Assembly (NCBI GenBank): GCA_964432415.1
Contig: CAYSNW010000004.1
Location: forward strand, 62,001 to 126,000
Length of the DNA stretch: 64,000 nt
From: JAFECT01 sp964432415
Lineage (GTDB): Bacteria > Pseudomonadota > Alphaproteobacteria > Caulobacterales > Caulobacteraceae
Direction of reading: 5' to 3'
Shown here: positions 1 through 7,491 of the stretch, piece after piece
Numbering within the stretch: the stretch's first letter is position 1
Layout: the number at the start of each line of letters is the position of its first letter
The notes under the pieces: generated by a model
Databases searched by the model: none
Seen by the model: the letters and a program-made list of their open reading frames with translations, nothing else
Told to the model about the DNA's origin: nothing
Translations under genes and position numbers: made by a program

Positions 1-1735
1 TGCTTGTAAGGCTCCAAGCCACTCCGCGCACAATCGGGTGGGCGTCGTACCGGTTTGCCTCCCGGTCCCAACCAATCAATCCCCGATCTTCGAGTTCAGA
101 TAAAATAAGATCCATTTGGGCTGATGACTTGCAACATTTATTCGGACCAACAAGTAATGCGTCAAGTGTATCGTAATGTGACGGCATTCTAAAGCTGACA
201 ATCGTACTGAGAGTCTCCTTTATATTGCCCTCGAGTCCCGCCAGCGCAAATTCCAAGATATGAGTTCGGGATTGAACTAGTGGAAGAGCGGTGGGGTCAA
301 AGCGCGGATGAGCGGCTAGCCAGGAGGCAAAATTACCAGGAGCCTTTCGGTCGTTGGCGACCTCACTCGCAAGAGTTTGGATCAGCAGCGGATGGTTTTC
401 GACACTCTGGAATATCGGGAGTAATTCGGCACGAGATCCCGAGACCCCCAAGCCGCGCCAAAGATCGACCGCATCATCGTCGCCCAAACCGGAGAGAAAG
501 TATGCGGAACAGCCCGGTCGGGGGTGGCCGGTGGGCAACTGCAGTTCGCTTGGAAAGAGCCGCGTGGTGATCAGGATGCGGGACTGATTGATCCGGGTGA
601 GCTTCTGGAGGAAGGCGCCCGCGCGCGGGTCGGTCGTCTGGCGTAGGCGATGCTGGCCCACAAAGGACTGCGCAGCTGAAGGGGGAAGTCCGACGGCTCC
701 TGCCACCCGGTTTGCGGTCAGTTCATCGTAGGCGTCATCCGCGAGGTAGCTGGCATCCATGCGATGGTAAGCGATCAGGATGCGCTCGAGCCCGTCGAGT
801 ACGAGCAGGTAGGGTTGTTCGCTCAAACACTGCAGCAGTTCCGCCTCGCGATCAGGCCGCGTCAGAGCGCGCACTGCCTCTTCGCTCTGGCCGCTGACAT
901 AGCAGAGCGCCCGGATCACGAAGTTCTCGAAGGTGGCGTCGCTCTCGTAAAAGCTCCACCACATCCGGCCGGCCAACGGCTTCATCTCGTTGGGTGCTAT
1001 GTCGTTGAACCACTTCCAGGTCAGGGCGCTCTTGCCCATGCCGCCGATGGCGACGAAACAGAAGACCCGGGCGTCCAGCGCTCGGGAGTTTGGGTTGGTC
1101 ACCCACTCAGAAAGCGCATTTAGCGCGACCTGGCGCCCCACCAAGTCACGCAGTTGAAGCAGTGTGTAAGGGTGGGCGATGTAGGATTCCGGGGGCGCCG
1201 GGATGGCAGTGGTCCGGTGAAAGACCGGTACGGGCTTTGCACCGCCTTCCGCCTCGGCCGCCGCCATGGATTCGCGAAACTTGCTCAACGCCGCAATGAC
1301 GTGCGCTCGCAGATCGGCGGGTGAGATGAATGAAGATCCCGCGCGGTCTTCGCTTACACGCTCCTTCAGCGCTTTCAGCTTTTCGGCGCCGGGGCCGACT
1401 TCGACATCGTCGATCGTCAGCGGGTGAGTCTTGTCGATGACAAAGGCCAGTCTAGGCTTATCGAGCGCGAGCGCATGGTCGTATTCGAGTTCGGTGAGGG
1501 ACTTGTCCTTCCCCGGCGGACACGTTCCATAACGGTGGGCCAGGATGCAGAGGTAGACATCGGCCTCCTCGACCATCCCAAGAGAGACCTTCAGCGCGTC
1601 GGCGTTCTCCGCGGTCAAGTGCTCCATCATCACTGGCCTGAAACCTGTGCGCTCGCAAGCCAGCCGGACCTCCTCGCGATGCTCGGGCAGGTCGAGTTGG
1701 GTGCTGGAGATCATTACGACTTTTCGGTGGACCAT
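1..1735 (-). CDS. DUF4062 / NB-ARC STAND ATPase (NLR-like), C-terminus cut by window edge
   Basis: The minus-strand frame is open from the ATG at 1735 to the window edge (578 residues, incomplete). Residues 1-105 look like DUF4062, with the opening VVMISSTQLDL, then VYLCILAHRYG and ELEYDHAL. An NB-ARC-type ATPase follows: P-loop GGMGKS at residues 231-236, Walker B YLLVLDGLE near 308, an LITTR sensor-like motif, HPLLIQTLA as the GLPL-like motif, and DAHPIVRGVAW as a winged-helix/MHD-like element. This is the plan of signal-transducing STAND NTPases, several of which are antiphage or regulated-death proteins; a defence role here is inference. The missing C-terminus probably holds sensor repeats. 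AGGATGAG precedes the start, and an in-frame stop at 1804-1802 limits upstream extension. The gene is more AT-rich than the core genes, suggesting transfer. Confidence 0.8.
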   Translation of the reverse strand, partial: MVHRKVVMISSTQLDLPEHREEVRLACERTGFRPVMMEHLTAENADALKVSLGMVEEADVYLCILAHRYGTCPPGKDKSLTELEYDHALALDKPRLAFVIDKTHPLTIDDVEVGPGAEKLKALKERVSEDRAGSSFISPADLRAHVIAALSKFRESMAAAEAEGGAKPVPVFHRTTAIPAPPESYIAHPYTLLQLRDLVGRQVALNALSEWVTNPNSRALDARVFCFVAIGGMGKSALTWKWFNDIAPNEMKPLAGRMWWSFYESDATFENFVIRALCYVSGQSEEAVRALTRPDREAELLQCLSEQPYLLVLDGLERILIAYHRMDASYLADDAYDELTANRVAGAVGLPPSAAQSFVGQHRLRQTTDPRAGAFLQKLTRINQSRILITTRLFPSELQLPTGHPRPGCSAYFLSGLGDDDAVDLWRGLGVSGSRAELLPIFQSVENHPLLIQTLASEVANDRKAPGNFASWLAAHPRFDPTALPLVQSRTHILEFALAGLEGNIKETLSTIVSFRMPSHYDTLDALLVGPNKCCKSSAQMDLILSELEDRGLIGWDREANRYDAHPIVRGVAWSLTS

Positions 1736-1748
1736 CTCATCCTGCGGT

Positions 1749-1780
1749 TGGCGGCTGACTTCTGGCTGGCGGCTGACTTC
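1749..1780. repeat. Two 14-bp direct repeats, 18-bp period, upstream of the STAND gene
   Basis: TGGCGGCTGACTTC occurs at 1749-1762 and again at 1767-1780. The pair lies 14-45 bp upstream of the STAND ATPase start, in its likely promoter or leader. It may be an operator or simply a small tandem duplication; nothing further can be read from it. Confidence 0.5.
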
Positions 1781-1902
1781 GCGGACTGCGCGCCCACAAC
1801 ATCAAGCTTTGCCGCAGGCAAACACGACCATAGGTCGGAATTCTCATTCAGCACAAATCGCTTTGCGTAGCGGTCGTCGAAAGGTCGGCGCGCGCCTGTC
1901 TT

Positions 1903-3051
1903 TCACGGCTCGGCCGCCCTCAGCCCCGCCGGACCGGCCGGCATGGCCAGGACCGGCCCCGGCGTTAGGGTCTTGCCGTCGAAGCCGTAGGTCTCGATCC
2001 GCCGGTCGCCCATGGCTTGGACCAGCAGGGTCTTGCCATCCTTCGACCAGGCCGCGCCCTGGCCCCAGGCGCCCATCGGGCTCGAGGCCACGAGTTTCAA
2101 GGAGCCGTCCTGGATCGCCCAGACCTGCAGCAGGCCCCGGTACTGATGCCAGGGCGATCCGACGGGACTGCCGCTGCCATTGTGCAGGACGATCGCCACG
2201 AAGCGGCCGTCGGGCGAGACCTTGACGCCCTCCGGCGTGCGTCCGGCCGAGACGGTGTCGACCACCCGGGGCGTCTCCCCGTCCAGCCGGATCAGGCTGA
2301 TGGTATCGACATCCACCGCCGCGCCGCCGTTGTTGGCCACCACCGCGAAGCGCCCGTCGCCGCCGCTGTCCATGCCGTAGGGCCTGACCCCCGCCACGAT
2401 CACGCGGGGCTCGACGGTGATCCTGCTCCCGTCGATATCCAGCACCGAGATCCTGTGGTCGCCGTCGCGCGAGACCAGGGCGTGCCTGTCATCGCGTGTG
2501 AAGATCACCTGGGAAGGTCCTGAATTCATGTCGCCGAGCGCGATCTTGCCCGCCGGGGTCAGGACCCCGCCCGCGATCGTGAACGCCGACACCGTCCCCT
2601 CCGACCGGTTGGCGACCAGGACGAGGGTCCCGGCCCGATTGATTGACACGCCCGAGGCCCCGGCGCCGGCGTGCAGGGTGGCGGTGACGCGACGGGTCTT
2701 CAGGTCGATGACGCTCAGGATGTCGTCGGGCACGAGCTTTGTGGGATCGGCCGGGTCGATCTTCCGCGCGGCGGTGACCAGGGCGAAGGACTCGTCGGGC
2801 GCCACGGCCACGCTCATCGGCGGGCCGATGACGCTCGTGGGAGCGGGGATGTCCGCGACGATGCGGGGCGCGCCGTCCTTCAACTCGATGAGCGAGACGG
2901 AGTCGGGGGCCGGGTGGGCCGGGACGGTGGGCGTGCCCGCGGCCAGGATCTGCTTGCCGTCGTTGGCGGAGACGAACACCTGGGCGGTGGCGGGGAGGGG
3001 ACGAAATATCGTTAGCAGGGAGGTAGCCAGAAGGATTCGAACAAGGCTCAT
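1903..3051 (-). CDS. Secreted beta-propeller (YncE/lactonase-like) protein
   Basis: A 382-residue protein starting at ATG 3051. It opens with a signal peptide (MSLVRILLATSLLTIF, then PATAQ), so it should be periplasmic. The rest is a series of blade-like repeats: SVAVAPDESFALVTAA, GVSINRAGTLVLVAN, QVIFTRDDRHALVSRDGD and GVKVSPDGRFVAIV, each ending in a strand that reports a value against a name. This is typical of YncE/lactonase-type seven-bladed propellers. No catalytic residue set is obvious and the substrate is unknown. The start at 3051 is preferred over the longer frame (3099) because it begins at the signal peptide and GGAG lies 8 bp upstream. It points away from the lipoprotein gene, with a shared upstream region at 3052-3328. 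Confidence 0.75.
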   Translation of the reverse strand: MSLVRILLATSLLTIFRPLPATAQVFVSANDGKQILAAGTPTVPAHPAPDSVSLIELKDGAPRIVADIPAPTSVIGPPMSVAVAPDESFALVTAARKIDPADPTKLVPDDILSVIDLKTRRVTATLHAGAGASGVSINRAGTLVLVANRSEGTVSAFTIAGGVLTPAGKIALGDMNSGPSQVIFTRDDRHALVSRDGDHRISVLDIDGSRITVEPRVIVAGVRPYGMDSGGDGRFAVVANNGGAAVDVDTISLIRLDGETPRVVDTVSAGRTPEGVKVSPDGRFVAIVLHNGSGSPVGSPWHQYRGLLQVWAIQDGSLKLVASSPMGAWGQGAAWSKDGKTLLVQAMGDRRIETYGFDGKTLTPGPVLAMPAGPAGLRAAEP

Positions 3052-3328
3052 CCAAGCTTCTCCGTCGAGCGGGCGTCCGCCTTCGTTCGAGCCAGTCATC
3101 CCGTTGCGTAGATTTGCGCCGAATGCTCATGCTGGGGTTCAGAAGAAGGTCGTTGGGGAGAATACAGTTTGTTCGCGAAACTGCGCCAACAAGGGTGGAA
3201 CGGCCAAATAGATTGTCGCAGGGTTTGCGCGCGGGCCGAAGCGCGAGCTATGGTTGCATCGCGCCTTGAGTAACGCAAAAGGCTCCTGTAGCGTCGTCGG
3301 GTGCGGATCCGCCCGGGGGGCGCGGCAA

Positions 3329-4051
3329 ATGCAATTCAGTCGTTCAATTTCGATCTTGTTCTTGGTCCTGTGCCTGTTTCCGCTGTCTGGTTGTTTTGAC
3401 CCACCGGGATACGTCCCGTCGGGCTCCGCCCAGCAAATAAGGGCTAGGGAAATCACCCCTCTGGCCGACAGCGGTGACGTCTTCTTGAGTTTCCGCGGCC
3501 GGCGCTATTATTTTGAACCCTCAGTCGGGATGTCTGATGGGCTGGATAAGTATATCAATTCCGGAATACGAAGCGTTACCCGGAAGCGATCTGCGGGTGA
3601 CTTCGTTGCGTTCGAGTGCGCAATGGGGGTAAATGGTAAGTACGTTGAAATCGCGCTCATCGGGCTGTATTCGATCAAGAATTACCGCGTGTACTCGTGC
3701 ATCGGTGCCGGAGGAAAGACGTCGTTCAATCTCTATCTACCCCTTGGGGAGGACAAGCGTATTGACGCGGCGCTCGCGGCCCAAGGAGGCGAGGCTGCGG
3801 AGCACGGTCTCTTTGGTCGGCGCGGAAACGTCATCTTTCTGGGGCGAATTCCGCGCAAGACGGCGTTTGAGGCGATATCCTTTCACGATGACCTAACGAG
3901 ACATAGCATCGTGGTCGAATATTGGGCCCCAACCCAACGTGTGACAAAGCCGACCGAATTCCTCGGGGAAGTTAAAGCGCAGGTTTCCGCTGCGGCAGAA
4001 GTCGTAAAGTACCTGCGTGGCATCGGCGTGGGAGATCCTTCCGCGCGCTAA
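3329..4051 (+). CDS. Putative lipoprotein, unknown function
   Basis: A 240-residue protein starting at ATG 3329. The N-terminus is a lipoprotein signal, MQFSRSISILFLVLCLFPLSGC, with lipobox LSGC, so the mature protein should be anchored through the cysteine. No domain is recognised in the mature part, which is mixed and soluble-looking with several cysteines. The frame can be extended upstream to 3254, but that would put 25 hydrophilic residues before the signal peptide, so 3329 is preferred although its ribosome binding site is weak. Base composition is visibly lower in GC than the core genes. The prophage is inserted 79 bp after the stop codon. Confidence 0.7.
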   Translation: MQFSRSISILFLVLCLFPLSGCFDPPGYVPSGSAQQIRAREITPLADSGDVFLSFRGRRYYFEPSVGMSDGLDKYINSGIRSVTRKRSAGDFVAFECAMGVNGKYVEIALIGLYSIKNYRVYSCIGAGGKTSFNLYLPLGEDKRIDAALAAQGGEAAEHGLFGRRGNVIFLGRIPRKTAFEAISFHDDLTRHSIVVEYWAPTQRVTKPTEFLGEVKAQVSAAAEVVKYLRGIGVGDPSAR

Positions 4052-4125
4052 TCCGTCAACGGATGTGGACATCACACAGCTGGCGCGGGAAGTGCTGGCG
4101 CCCAGGCTGGCGGCCGCCCCGGCGC

Positions 4126-4130
4126 GCTTC
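4126..4130. repeat. Target-site duplication GCTTC, left copy
   Basis: GCTTC lies immediately before the prophage TG end. The same five bases follow the CA end at 46406-46410. A 5-bp duplication is the Mu family signature. Confidence 0.9.
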
Positions 4131-4157
4131 TGTAGAGGGACAGAAGGTCTTGGAGTC
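4131..4157 (+). repeat. Left end with transposase-binding site L1
   Basis: The terminal TG is followed by the core at 4137-4157, which begins GGGACAGAAGG and ends TCTTGGAGTC. The same core, diverged, is found at 4288-4308 and, inverted, at both right-end sites. By analogy with Mu it is the outermost transposase binding site. Confidence 0.8.
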
Positions 4158-4245
4158 CCGGGATAGGGCGGGACCATGCGGGACGGAGTGGGATGAACCT
4201 CAGGCGGCGTAAGGGGTGGCGAAAAAATTTGGCCGTCCTGGTCGA

Positions 4246-4266
4246 TCGACTCCTGTGTCTAGAGTC
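4246..4266 (+). repeat. Degenerate end-type site, candidate L2
   Basis: GTGTCTAGAGTCC resembles the end of the L1 core (GGTCTTGGAGTCC) with a one-base gap. It lies about 115-135 bp from the end, where Mu has L2. The match is weak and is supported mainly by position. Confidence 0.4.
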
Positions 4267-4287
4267 CGCCCCGAATTAGACAACGCA

Positions 4288-4308
4288 GGGACAGGACCGC
4301 TTGGAGTC
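4288..4308 (+). repeat. Transposase-binding site, candidate L3
   Basis: This is a direct repeat of the L1 core: it starts GGGACAGGACC and ends GCTTGGAGTC. It is 157-177 bp from the prophage end, close to the distance of L3 in Mu. Confidence 0.7.
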
Positions 4309-4705
4309 GAGGCGCCCAGGGCGAAAACCTCTCAGACGCTTCTCAGAACGGCGTGGCGGGTCGTCCAGAGCCTTATGACGCAAGGCGGTCAGCCTGAGAA
4401 GGCCCGGCCGACGACGGGCGGAAGGACGGCCAGGAACGGGTATGGCGCCCGACTCCGGCCGCACGGAAGTGGGACTTTGAGGGTCCCAGTTTGGCGGCGC
4501 CAGGGCCTCGCCGCGCAATCCTCAGGGGAATAAGGGGATTTTGGCGGTTGTCCCCGGTGAGGACTCACATGGTCGCCCCCGGCGAACTGGGACCATTTTC
4601 GCGATACGCCCAAACGGCTATGATCGCGGGAAACGGAGCGCCAAGAGCATGTTTTCGGATAGCTGCGATCTCTCGCCCGAGACCTGCAACCTGCCGTACC
4701 CTCCG
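4309..4705. other. Left-end region without a convincing gene
   Basis: About 400 bp between the end-binding sites and the first small gene. Open frames here run across the binding sites or have arginine/proline-rich shadow composition, so none is accepted. It probably holds the promoter of the small gene at 4706. GCTTCTCAGAAC at 4338-4349 recurs at 29339-29350. Confidence 0.5.
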
Positions 4706-4888
4706 ATGACCAGCACCGACTGGGCCTGGTTCGCAGGTTTGGCGGTGATCGTGATCGCAATCATGCTGTGGAACCGCTTCGGCCCGCAGGAACCTACGAA
4801 GACCATTGCGGAGTTGAACGCCGAGGCCAGAAGCCGAGGGTTCGCAAGCCGTGATGAGGAGGTCGAATTTTGGGATTCCCAGCGCTAG
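4706..4888 (+). CDS. Small single-pass membrane protein, prophage left end
   Basis: A 60-residue protein from ATG 4706. Residues about 7-22 (WFAGLAVIVIAIMLW) form one membrane segment, followed by a charged tail with TIAELNAEARSRGF and an acidic end. An in-frame ATG at 4649 would add 19 residues; the shorter start fits a typical N-out single-pass protein. It lies inside the prophage, left of the repressor and transcribed the opposite way, a position where transposable phages often carry genes expressed in the lysogen. A host-modifying (moron) role such as exclusion is inference only. Confidence 0.5.
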   Translation: MTSTDWAWFAGLAVIVIAIMLWNRFGPQEPTKTIAELNAEARSRGFASRDEEVEFWDSQR

Positions 4889-4936
4889 ACCCGTGGATAT
4901 GTGAGTTTGGCGCCGCGGCCTGCCATCCGGCCCCCG

Positions 4937-5155
4937 CTAGGATCCTTTACCCGCTGGCGGCCTTGGGGCTGATCGTCGCTTGGGCGCTAGTTCACCACCT
5001 GCTGAGGAGGTTGCTGCCTCCGCCGCCGCCACCGCCCGCCTAGCCTCTTCGACTGCGATCGACGCGGCGCCGAGCTGGCCCTGGGCGTTCGAGAGGGCGC
5101 GGCGGGCCTGCAGGAGGGCCTCCGCGACCAGGTCGGCGGGCCGGGCCTTGCTCAC
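4937..5155 (-). CDS. Small alanine-rich helical protein downstream of the repressor
   Basis: A 72-residue protein whose ATG overlaps the repressor stop by four bases, so the two are probably co-translated. Residues 5-50 are alanine-rich with heptad-like spacing (ALLQARRALSNAQGQLG, then AVEEARRAVAAAE), predicting a coiled coil. The C-terminus is basic and proline-rich. No family is recognised. Coupling to the repressor suggests expression in the lysogen. Confidence 0.55.
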   Translation of the reverse strand: MSKARPADLVAEALLQARRALSNAQGQLGAASIAVEEARRAVAAAEAATSSAGGELAPKRRSAPRPPAGKGS

Positions 5156-5805
5156 AGGATCGTCAGGGCCAGGACGGCGCGGCCGATGACCGCGAAGTTG
5201 TCCAGCTGGTGACCGGTTAACAGCTCCGGCTCATAGCGCGGGTTCTCGCTGATCAGCTGGATGCCATCGGCCAGGCGGCGAAGCTTCTTGATCCGCAGTT
5301 CGTCGCCCAGCCGGAAGGCGAAGATCTTCTCGCGGATACGCGTGTCGCTGAGATCGATCAGGACCGGCGATCCGTCGCGGATCAGGGGCTCCATAGAGTC
5401 CCCCGCGCCCTGCAGGACCGCCAGGTTCGTCGTCGACGAATATCCGATCTCCCTCAGCAGCTCGCGGTCAAACGGCATCGAGCCGATCTGCTGACCGCCC
5501 TCGGCGAACCCGGCCGCGCCGGCGGCGAGCTGGATGTCAAAACGCGGAATCGGGATCGCATCGCTGTTGGGGCCTTCCCCTTGGCCCCACACCAGCCAGT
5601 CGAGCGATGCCCCGAGGCCGGCGGCGATCTTGGCCATCACGTCCAGCTGGGCGCTGCCGACCTGGCCGCGCAGGTACTTCGAGATCGTCGGCTGAGCCAC
5701 GTCGATGCGCGCTGCGAAGGCCGTGATCTTCTCCGGGGCCATAGCTTCCGCGATGCGGGTGGCCACGCCAGCGGGATCAAAAATGTATTTTTGCGCAGCG
5801 TTCAT
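5152..5805 (-). CDS. CI/LexA-type prophage repressor (HTH plus S24 peptidase)
   Basis: A 217-residue protein. The N-terminus contains an Xre-type helix-turn-helix (ITAFAARIDVAQPTISKYLRG, residues 27-47). The C-terminus is an S24 self-cleaving domain, with Ser137 in GAGDSMEP and the catalytic lysine at 173 or 174 in ELRIKKL. A cleavage site is likely at Ala95-Gly96 in LAAGAAG. Such repressors hold the lysogen and are inactivated when RecA-DNA filaments trigger cleavage, so this prophage is probably SOS-inducible, unlike Mu itself, whose repressor lacks this domain. It is transcribed leftward, opposite the early operon, across an 83-bp operator region. Confidence 0.88.
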   Translation of the reverse strand: MNAAQKYIFDPAGVATRIAEAMAPEKITAFAARIDVAQPTISKYLRGQVGSAQLDVMAKIAAGLGASLDWLVWGQGEGPNSDAIPIPRFDIQLAAGAAGFAEGGQQIGSMPFDRELLREIGYSSTTNLAVLQGAGDSMEPLIRDGSPVLIDLSDTRIREKIFAFRLGDELRIKKLRRLADGIQLISENPRYEPELLTGHQLDNFAVIGRAVLALTIL

Positions 5806-5888
5806 GATGTCACGCCCACGTACGGCTTGACGACCAACACGAACGATGGCGTTATCATCACGTTCGTGACGAAACGAGAGCGCTCGCT
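5806..5888. promoter_or_regulatory. Repressor/early divergent promoter and operator region
   Basis: This gap separates the leftward repressor gene from the rightward Ner-like gene. A possible early promoter is TTGACG (5827-5832), 18 bp, GTTATC (5851-5856). The 12-mer TCACGTTCGTGA (5858-5869; arms TCACG/CGTGA) sits just downstream of that -10, and the related ACACGAACGATG lies at 5837-5848. The same 12-mer recurs at 6143-6154. These are good candidates for repressor and Ner binding. Confidence 0.55.
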
Positions 5889-6209
5889 ATGATGGCCCTT
5901 CGAGAAACCGCCCCGCCCGAAAAGGTCGAGGGCATGCACCCCGAGGACATCAAGGCCGCGATCCGGAAAAGGGGCATGACGCTGAGCAAGCTCGCCCTGG
6001 ACAACGGTCTGGACGAGTCCTGCTGCCGCGCGGCGCTGATCCGCTCGCAGCCTGAGGCCGAAAAGGTCATCTCACGCTTCCTGGGCGTTCCTCTCCATAG
6101 GTTGTGGCCGGACCGCTACGACGAATCGGGCGGTCGGGTTCGTCACGTTCGTGATGAAGATACCAGCGAGCGTGACGACTCGCATCGTCTATCGGCGGTG
6201 GCGCGATAG
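5889..6209 (+). CDS. Ner-like DNA-binding protein
   Basis: A 106-residue protein whose core (HPEDIKAAIRKRGMTLSKLA through FLGVPLHRLWPDRY, residues 17-78) matches the Ner/Nlp family of Mu-like phages, an HTH fold that binds between the early and repressor promoters. Ner normally shuts down early and repressor transcription once lytic growth starts. It is longer than typical Ner (about 75-90 residues) because of a charged C-terminal tail, and the DNA coding that tail holds the second TCACGTTCGTGA operator copy. Start at 5889 or 5892 (Met-Met). It is the first gene of the early operon. Confidence 0.8.
   Translation: MMALRETAPPEKVEGMHPEDIKAAIRKRGMTLSKLALDNGLDESCCRAALIRSQPEAEKVISRFLGVPLHRLWPDRYDESGGRVRHVRDEDTSERDDSHRLSAVAR
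6143..6154. promoter_or_regulatory. Second copy of operator-like 12-mer TCACGTTCGTGA
   Basis: An exact copy of the motif at 5858-5869, lying within the 3' end of the Ner-like gene. It could be an auxiliary operator allowing DNA looping, or a control point for the ParB-like gene that starts 58 bp downstream. Confidence 0.45.
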
Positions 6210-6211
6210 AC

Positions 6212-7096
6212 ATGGCCGCCTTTGCTCTTACGACCCCGACGACCGAGGCGATCCAACCCGCCCGCCAGTCTTACCTGATCCCCACCGACGCGATCGATCT
6301 GGTGGACCGGCTCCGCGAGCTGGACTGGGACTGGTGTCAGGCCCTGGCCGCCGATTTCGCCACCAAGGGCCAGCAACAGCCCGCCACCGTCGTCGCGGTG
6401 GGAAATCGGTACCGGCTTGTCATCGGCGGTCACCGCTGGGGGGCATGCCAGATCGCCGGCCGGCCTCTGGAAGCTTTTATCGTCGACCAGGACTGGGCCG
6501 AGGCCCGCTCGGCGGAAATCGTCGAGAACCTGATGCGGCGAGACCTGTCGAAGCTCGACCGCGCCGCCTTCATCGCCGAACTGTATGAGGTCGAGCGGGT
6601 CCGTGCGGGCCTGCAGGAAGACGAGGCGGCCCGGAAGCTGGGCGCCGCGAAGCGTTGGGCCAGGGATGCAAGTGCAAACCTTGCACTTGCATCGGGCCTG
6701 GCGGACTCGGTGGCCGCGAAGGTCGGTCTCAGCAAGCGCGCGATCTTCCTGGACCTCAGCCTGCATAAGGCGCTCCTTCCCGATCTAGCCCGCGCCATCG
6801 GCGCCCGGGCCCTCGACGTCCCCGCCGCCAAACTCCGCGCCGCCGGCCGGCTCGGCCCGGTGACCCAGCGCCAGCTCGCCGCCGCGATCGCGGGAGGGCA
6901 GGGGTTCGACCAGGCGCTGAAGGCCGCGCTCCCGCCCCGGGTCGAGGCTTCCCCCGAGGACAAGCGCCTCTCCACCTTCATCTCGACCTTCAGCCGCATG
7001 GGCGCCCGCGAGAAACGCGCGGCCCTGGCGACCCTGGCCGGGATGGACCTGCCCAAGGGCGTCAGGATCGATCTAGGCGGCGACGCCGATGCGTGA
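6212..7096 (+). CDS. ParB-like N-terminal nuclease/DNA-binding domain protein
   Basis: A 294-residue protein starting two bases after the Ner-like stop. The ParB N-terminal (ParB/sulfiredoxin) fold is seen at residues 25-105: a VVAVGNRYRLVIGGHRWGAC segment with the ParB box GxHR, then a helix ENLMRRDLSKLDRAAFIAEL as in ParB/KorB. A middle region may be HTH-like (AAKVGLSKRAIFLDLSL). ParB-like proteins are frequent in the early operons of alphaproteobacterial Mu-like phages, but their role is not settled; segregation is unlikely for an integrated phage, so regulation or DNA binding is more plausible. A strong palindrome lies inside the gene at 6665-6693. Confidence 0.75.
   Translation: MAAFALTTPTTEAIQPARQSYLIPTDAIDLVDRLRELDWDWCQALAADFATKGQQQPATVVAVGNRYRLVIGGHRWGACQIAGRPLEAFIVDQDWAEARSAEIVENLMRRDLSKLDRAAFIAELYEVERVRAGLQEDEAARKLGAAKRWARDASANLALASGLADSVAAKVGLSKRAIFLDLSLHKALLPDLARAIGARALDVPAAKLRAAGRLGPVTQRQLAAAIAGGQGFDQALKAALPPRVEASPEDKRLSTFISTFSRMGAREKRAALATLAGMDLPKGVRIDLGGDADA
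6665..6693. repeat. Perfect 13-bp inverted repeat inside the ParB-like gene
   Basis: GATGCAAGTGCAA (6665-6677), loop ACC, then its exact complement (6681-6693). Flanking CCAGG (6660-6664) and CCTGG (6697-6701) extend the symmetry. It encodes part of RDASANLALASG. It could be a ParB-type binding site or an mRNA hairpin. Confidence 0.75.
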
Positions 7097-7273
7097 CTTC
7101 GCCCCCCCCCATTTTTGCGGAGCTGGCTGGAGGGCCTCGCCCAGGCCGCCCTGGACGTGGCCCAGCAGGCGATCGACTGGCTCGACCAGATCGATGCGGC
7201 CGGCGAGGACCGCGAGGACGACGACCGGGAGATCGTGTCGGAAGACGACACCCCCAGCCGGGGTGCGGCGTGA
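7089..7273 (+). CDS. Small acidic protein, reading frame broken at a poly-C tract
   Basis: An ATG at 7089 overlaps the ParB-like stop. After about five codons the frame meets nine cytosines (7102-7110). As written, the protein-like sequence downstream (SWLEGLAQAALDVAQQ then AIDWLDQIDAAGEDREDDD, ending SRGAA at 7273) is in a different frame. With ten cytosines the ATG would read straight into it, giving a 61-residue acidic protein. As written, that frame can only start at a TTG (7115). The tract is therefore a phase-variable switch, a mutation or a base-calling error. Function unknown. Confidence 0.5.
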
Positions 7274-7491
7274 TGCGTGAGGGCTGGACGGGACAGGTGT
7301 CGATCATGGCGGGTTGCTTCAACTGCCATGGCGACAAGTCGGTTTGGGAGGGCAAGAACGCCCTCGGCGTCGCCGCGCGCCACCACGACGCCACGGGTCA
7401 CGCGACCTGGTGCGAGCGCGTCCTGGTGACCCGCTACGGCGAACGGGGGGGGGTGACGAGCAGCTCAGCCTCTTCGGTGAGCCATGACTAA
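7273..7491 (+). CDS. Small Cys/His-rich protein, C-terminus depends on poly-G tract
   Basis: 72 residues as written, starting at the TGATG junction with the previous gene. CFNCHG, a pair of histidines (ARHHDATGH) and TWC suggest a small zinc-binding fold. Nine guanines at 7445-7453 precede the end. As written it finishes TSSSASSVSHD at 7491. With ten guanines it would finish DEQLSLFGEP with a TGA at 7485-7487, giving the ATGA overlap with the next gene that is usual in this operon. The second ending looks more natural. An internal ATG at 7306 is a possible alternative start. Confidence 0.6.
   Translation: MREGWTGQVSIMAGCFNCHGDKSVWEGKNALGVAARHHDATGHATWCERVLVTRYGERGGVTSSSASSVSHD

Noticed and set aside
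280..897. Small plus-strand frames in the first kilobase
   Set aside because: They are antisense to the continuous STAND ATPase frame, which has recognisable motifs.
3893..4177. 94-codon minus frame crossing the phage left end
   Set aside because: It spans the host-phage junction and opposes the lipoprotein gene, so it cannot be an old gene.
4216..4533. 105-codon plus frame at the prophage left end
   Set aside because: It runs through end-binding sites and has Arg/Pro/Gly-rich composition with no ribosome binding site.
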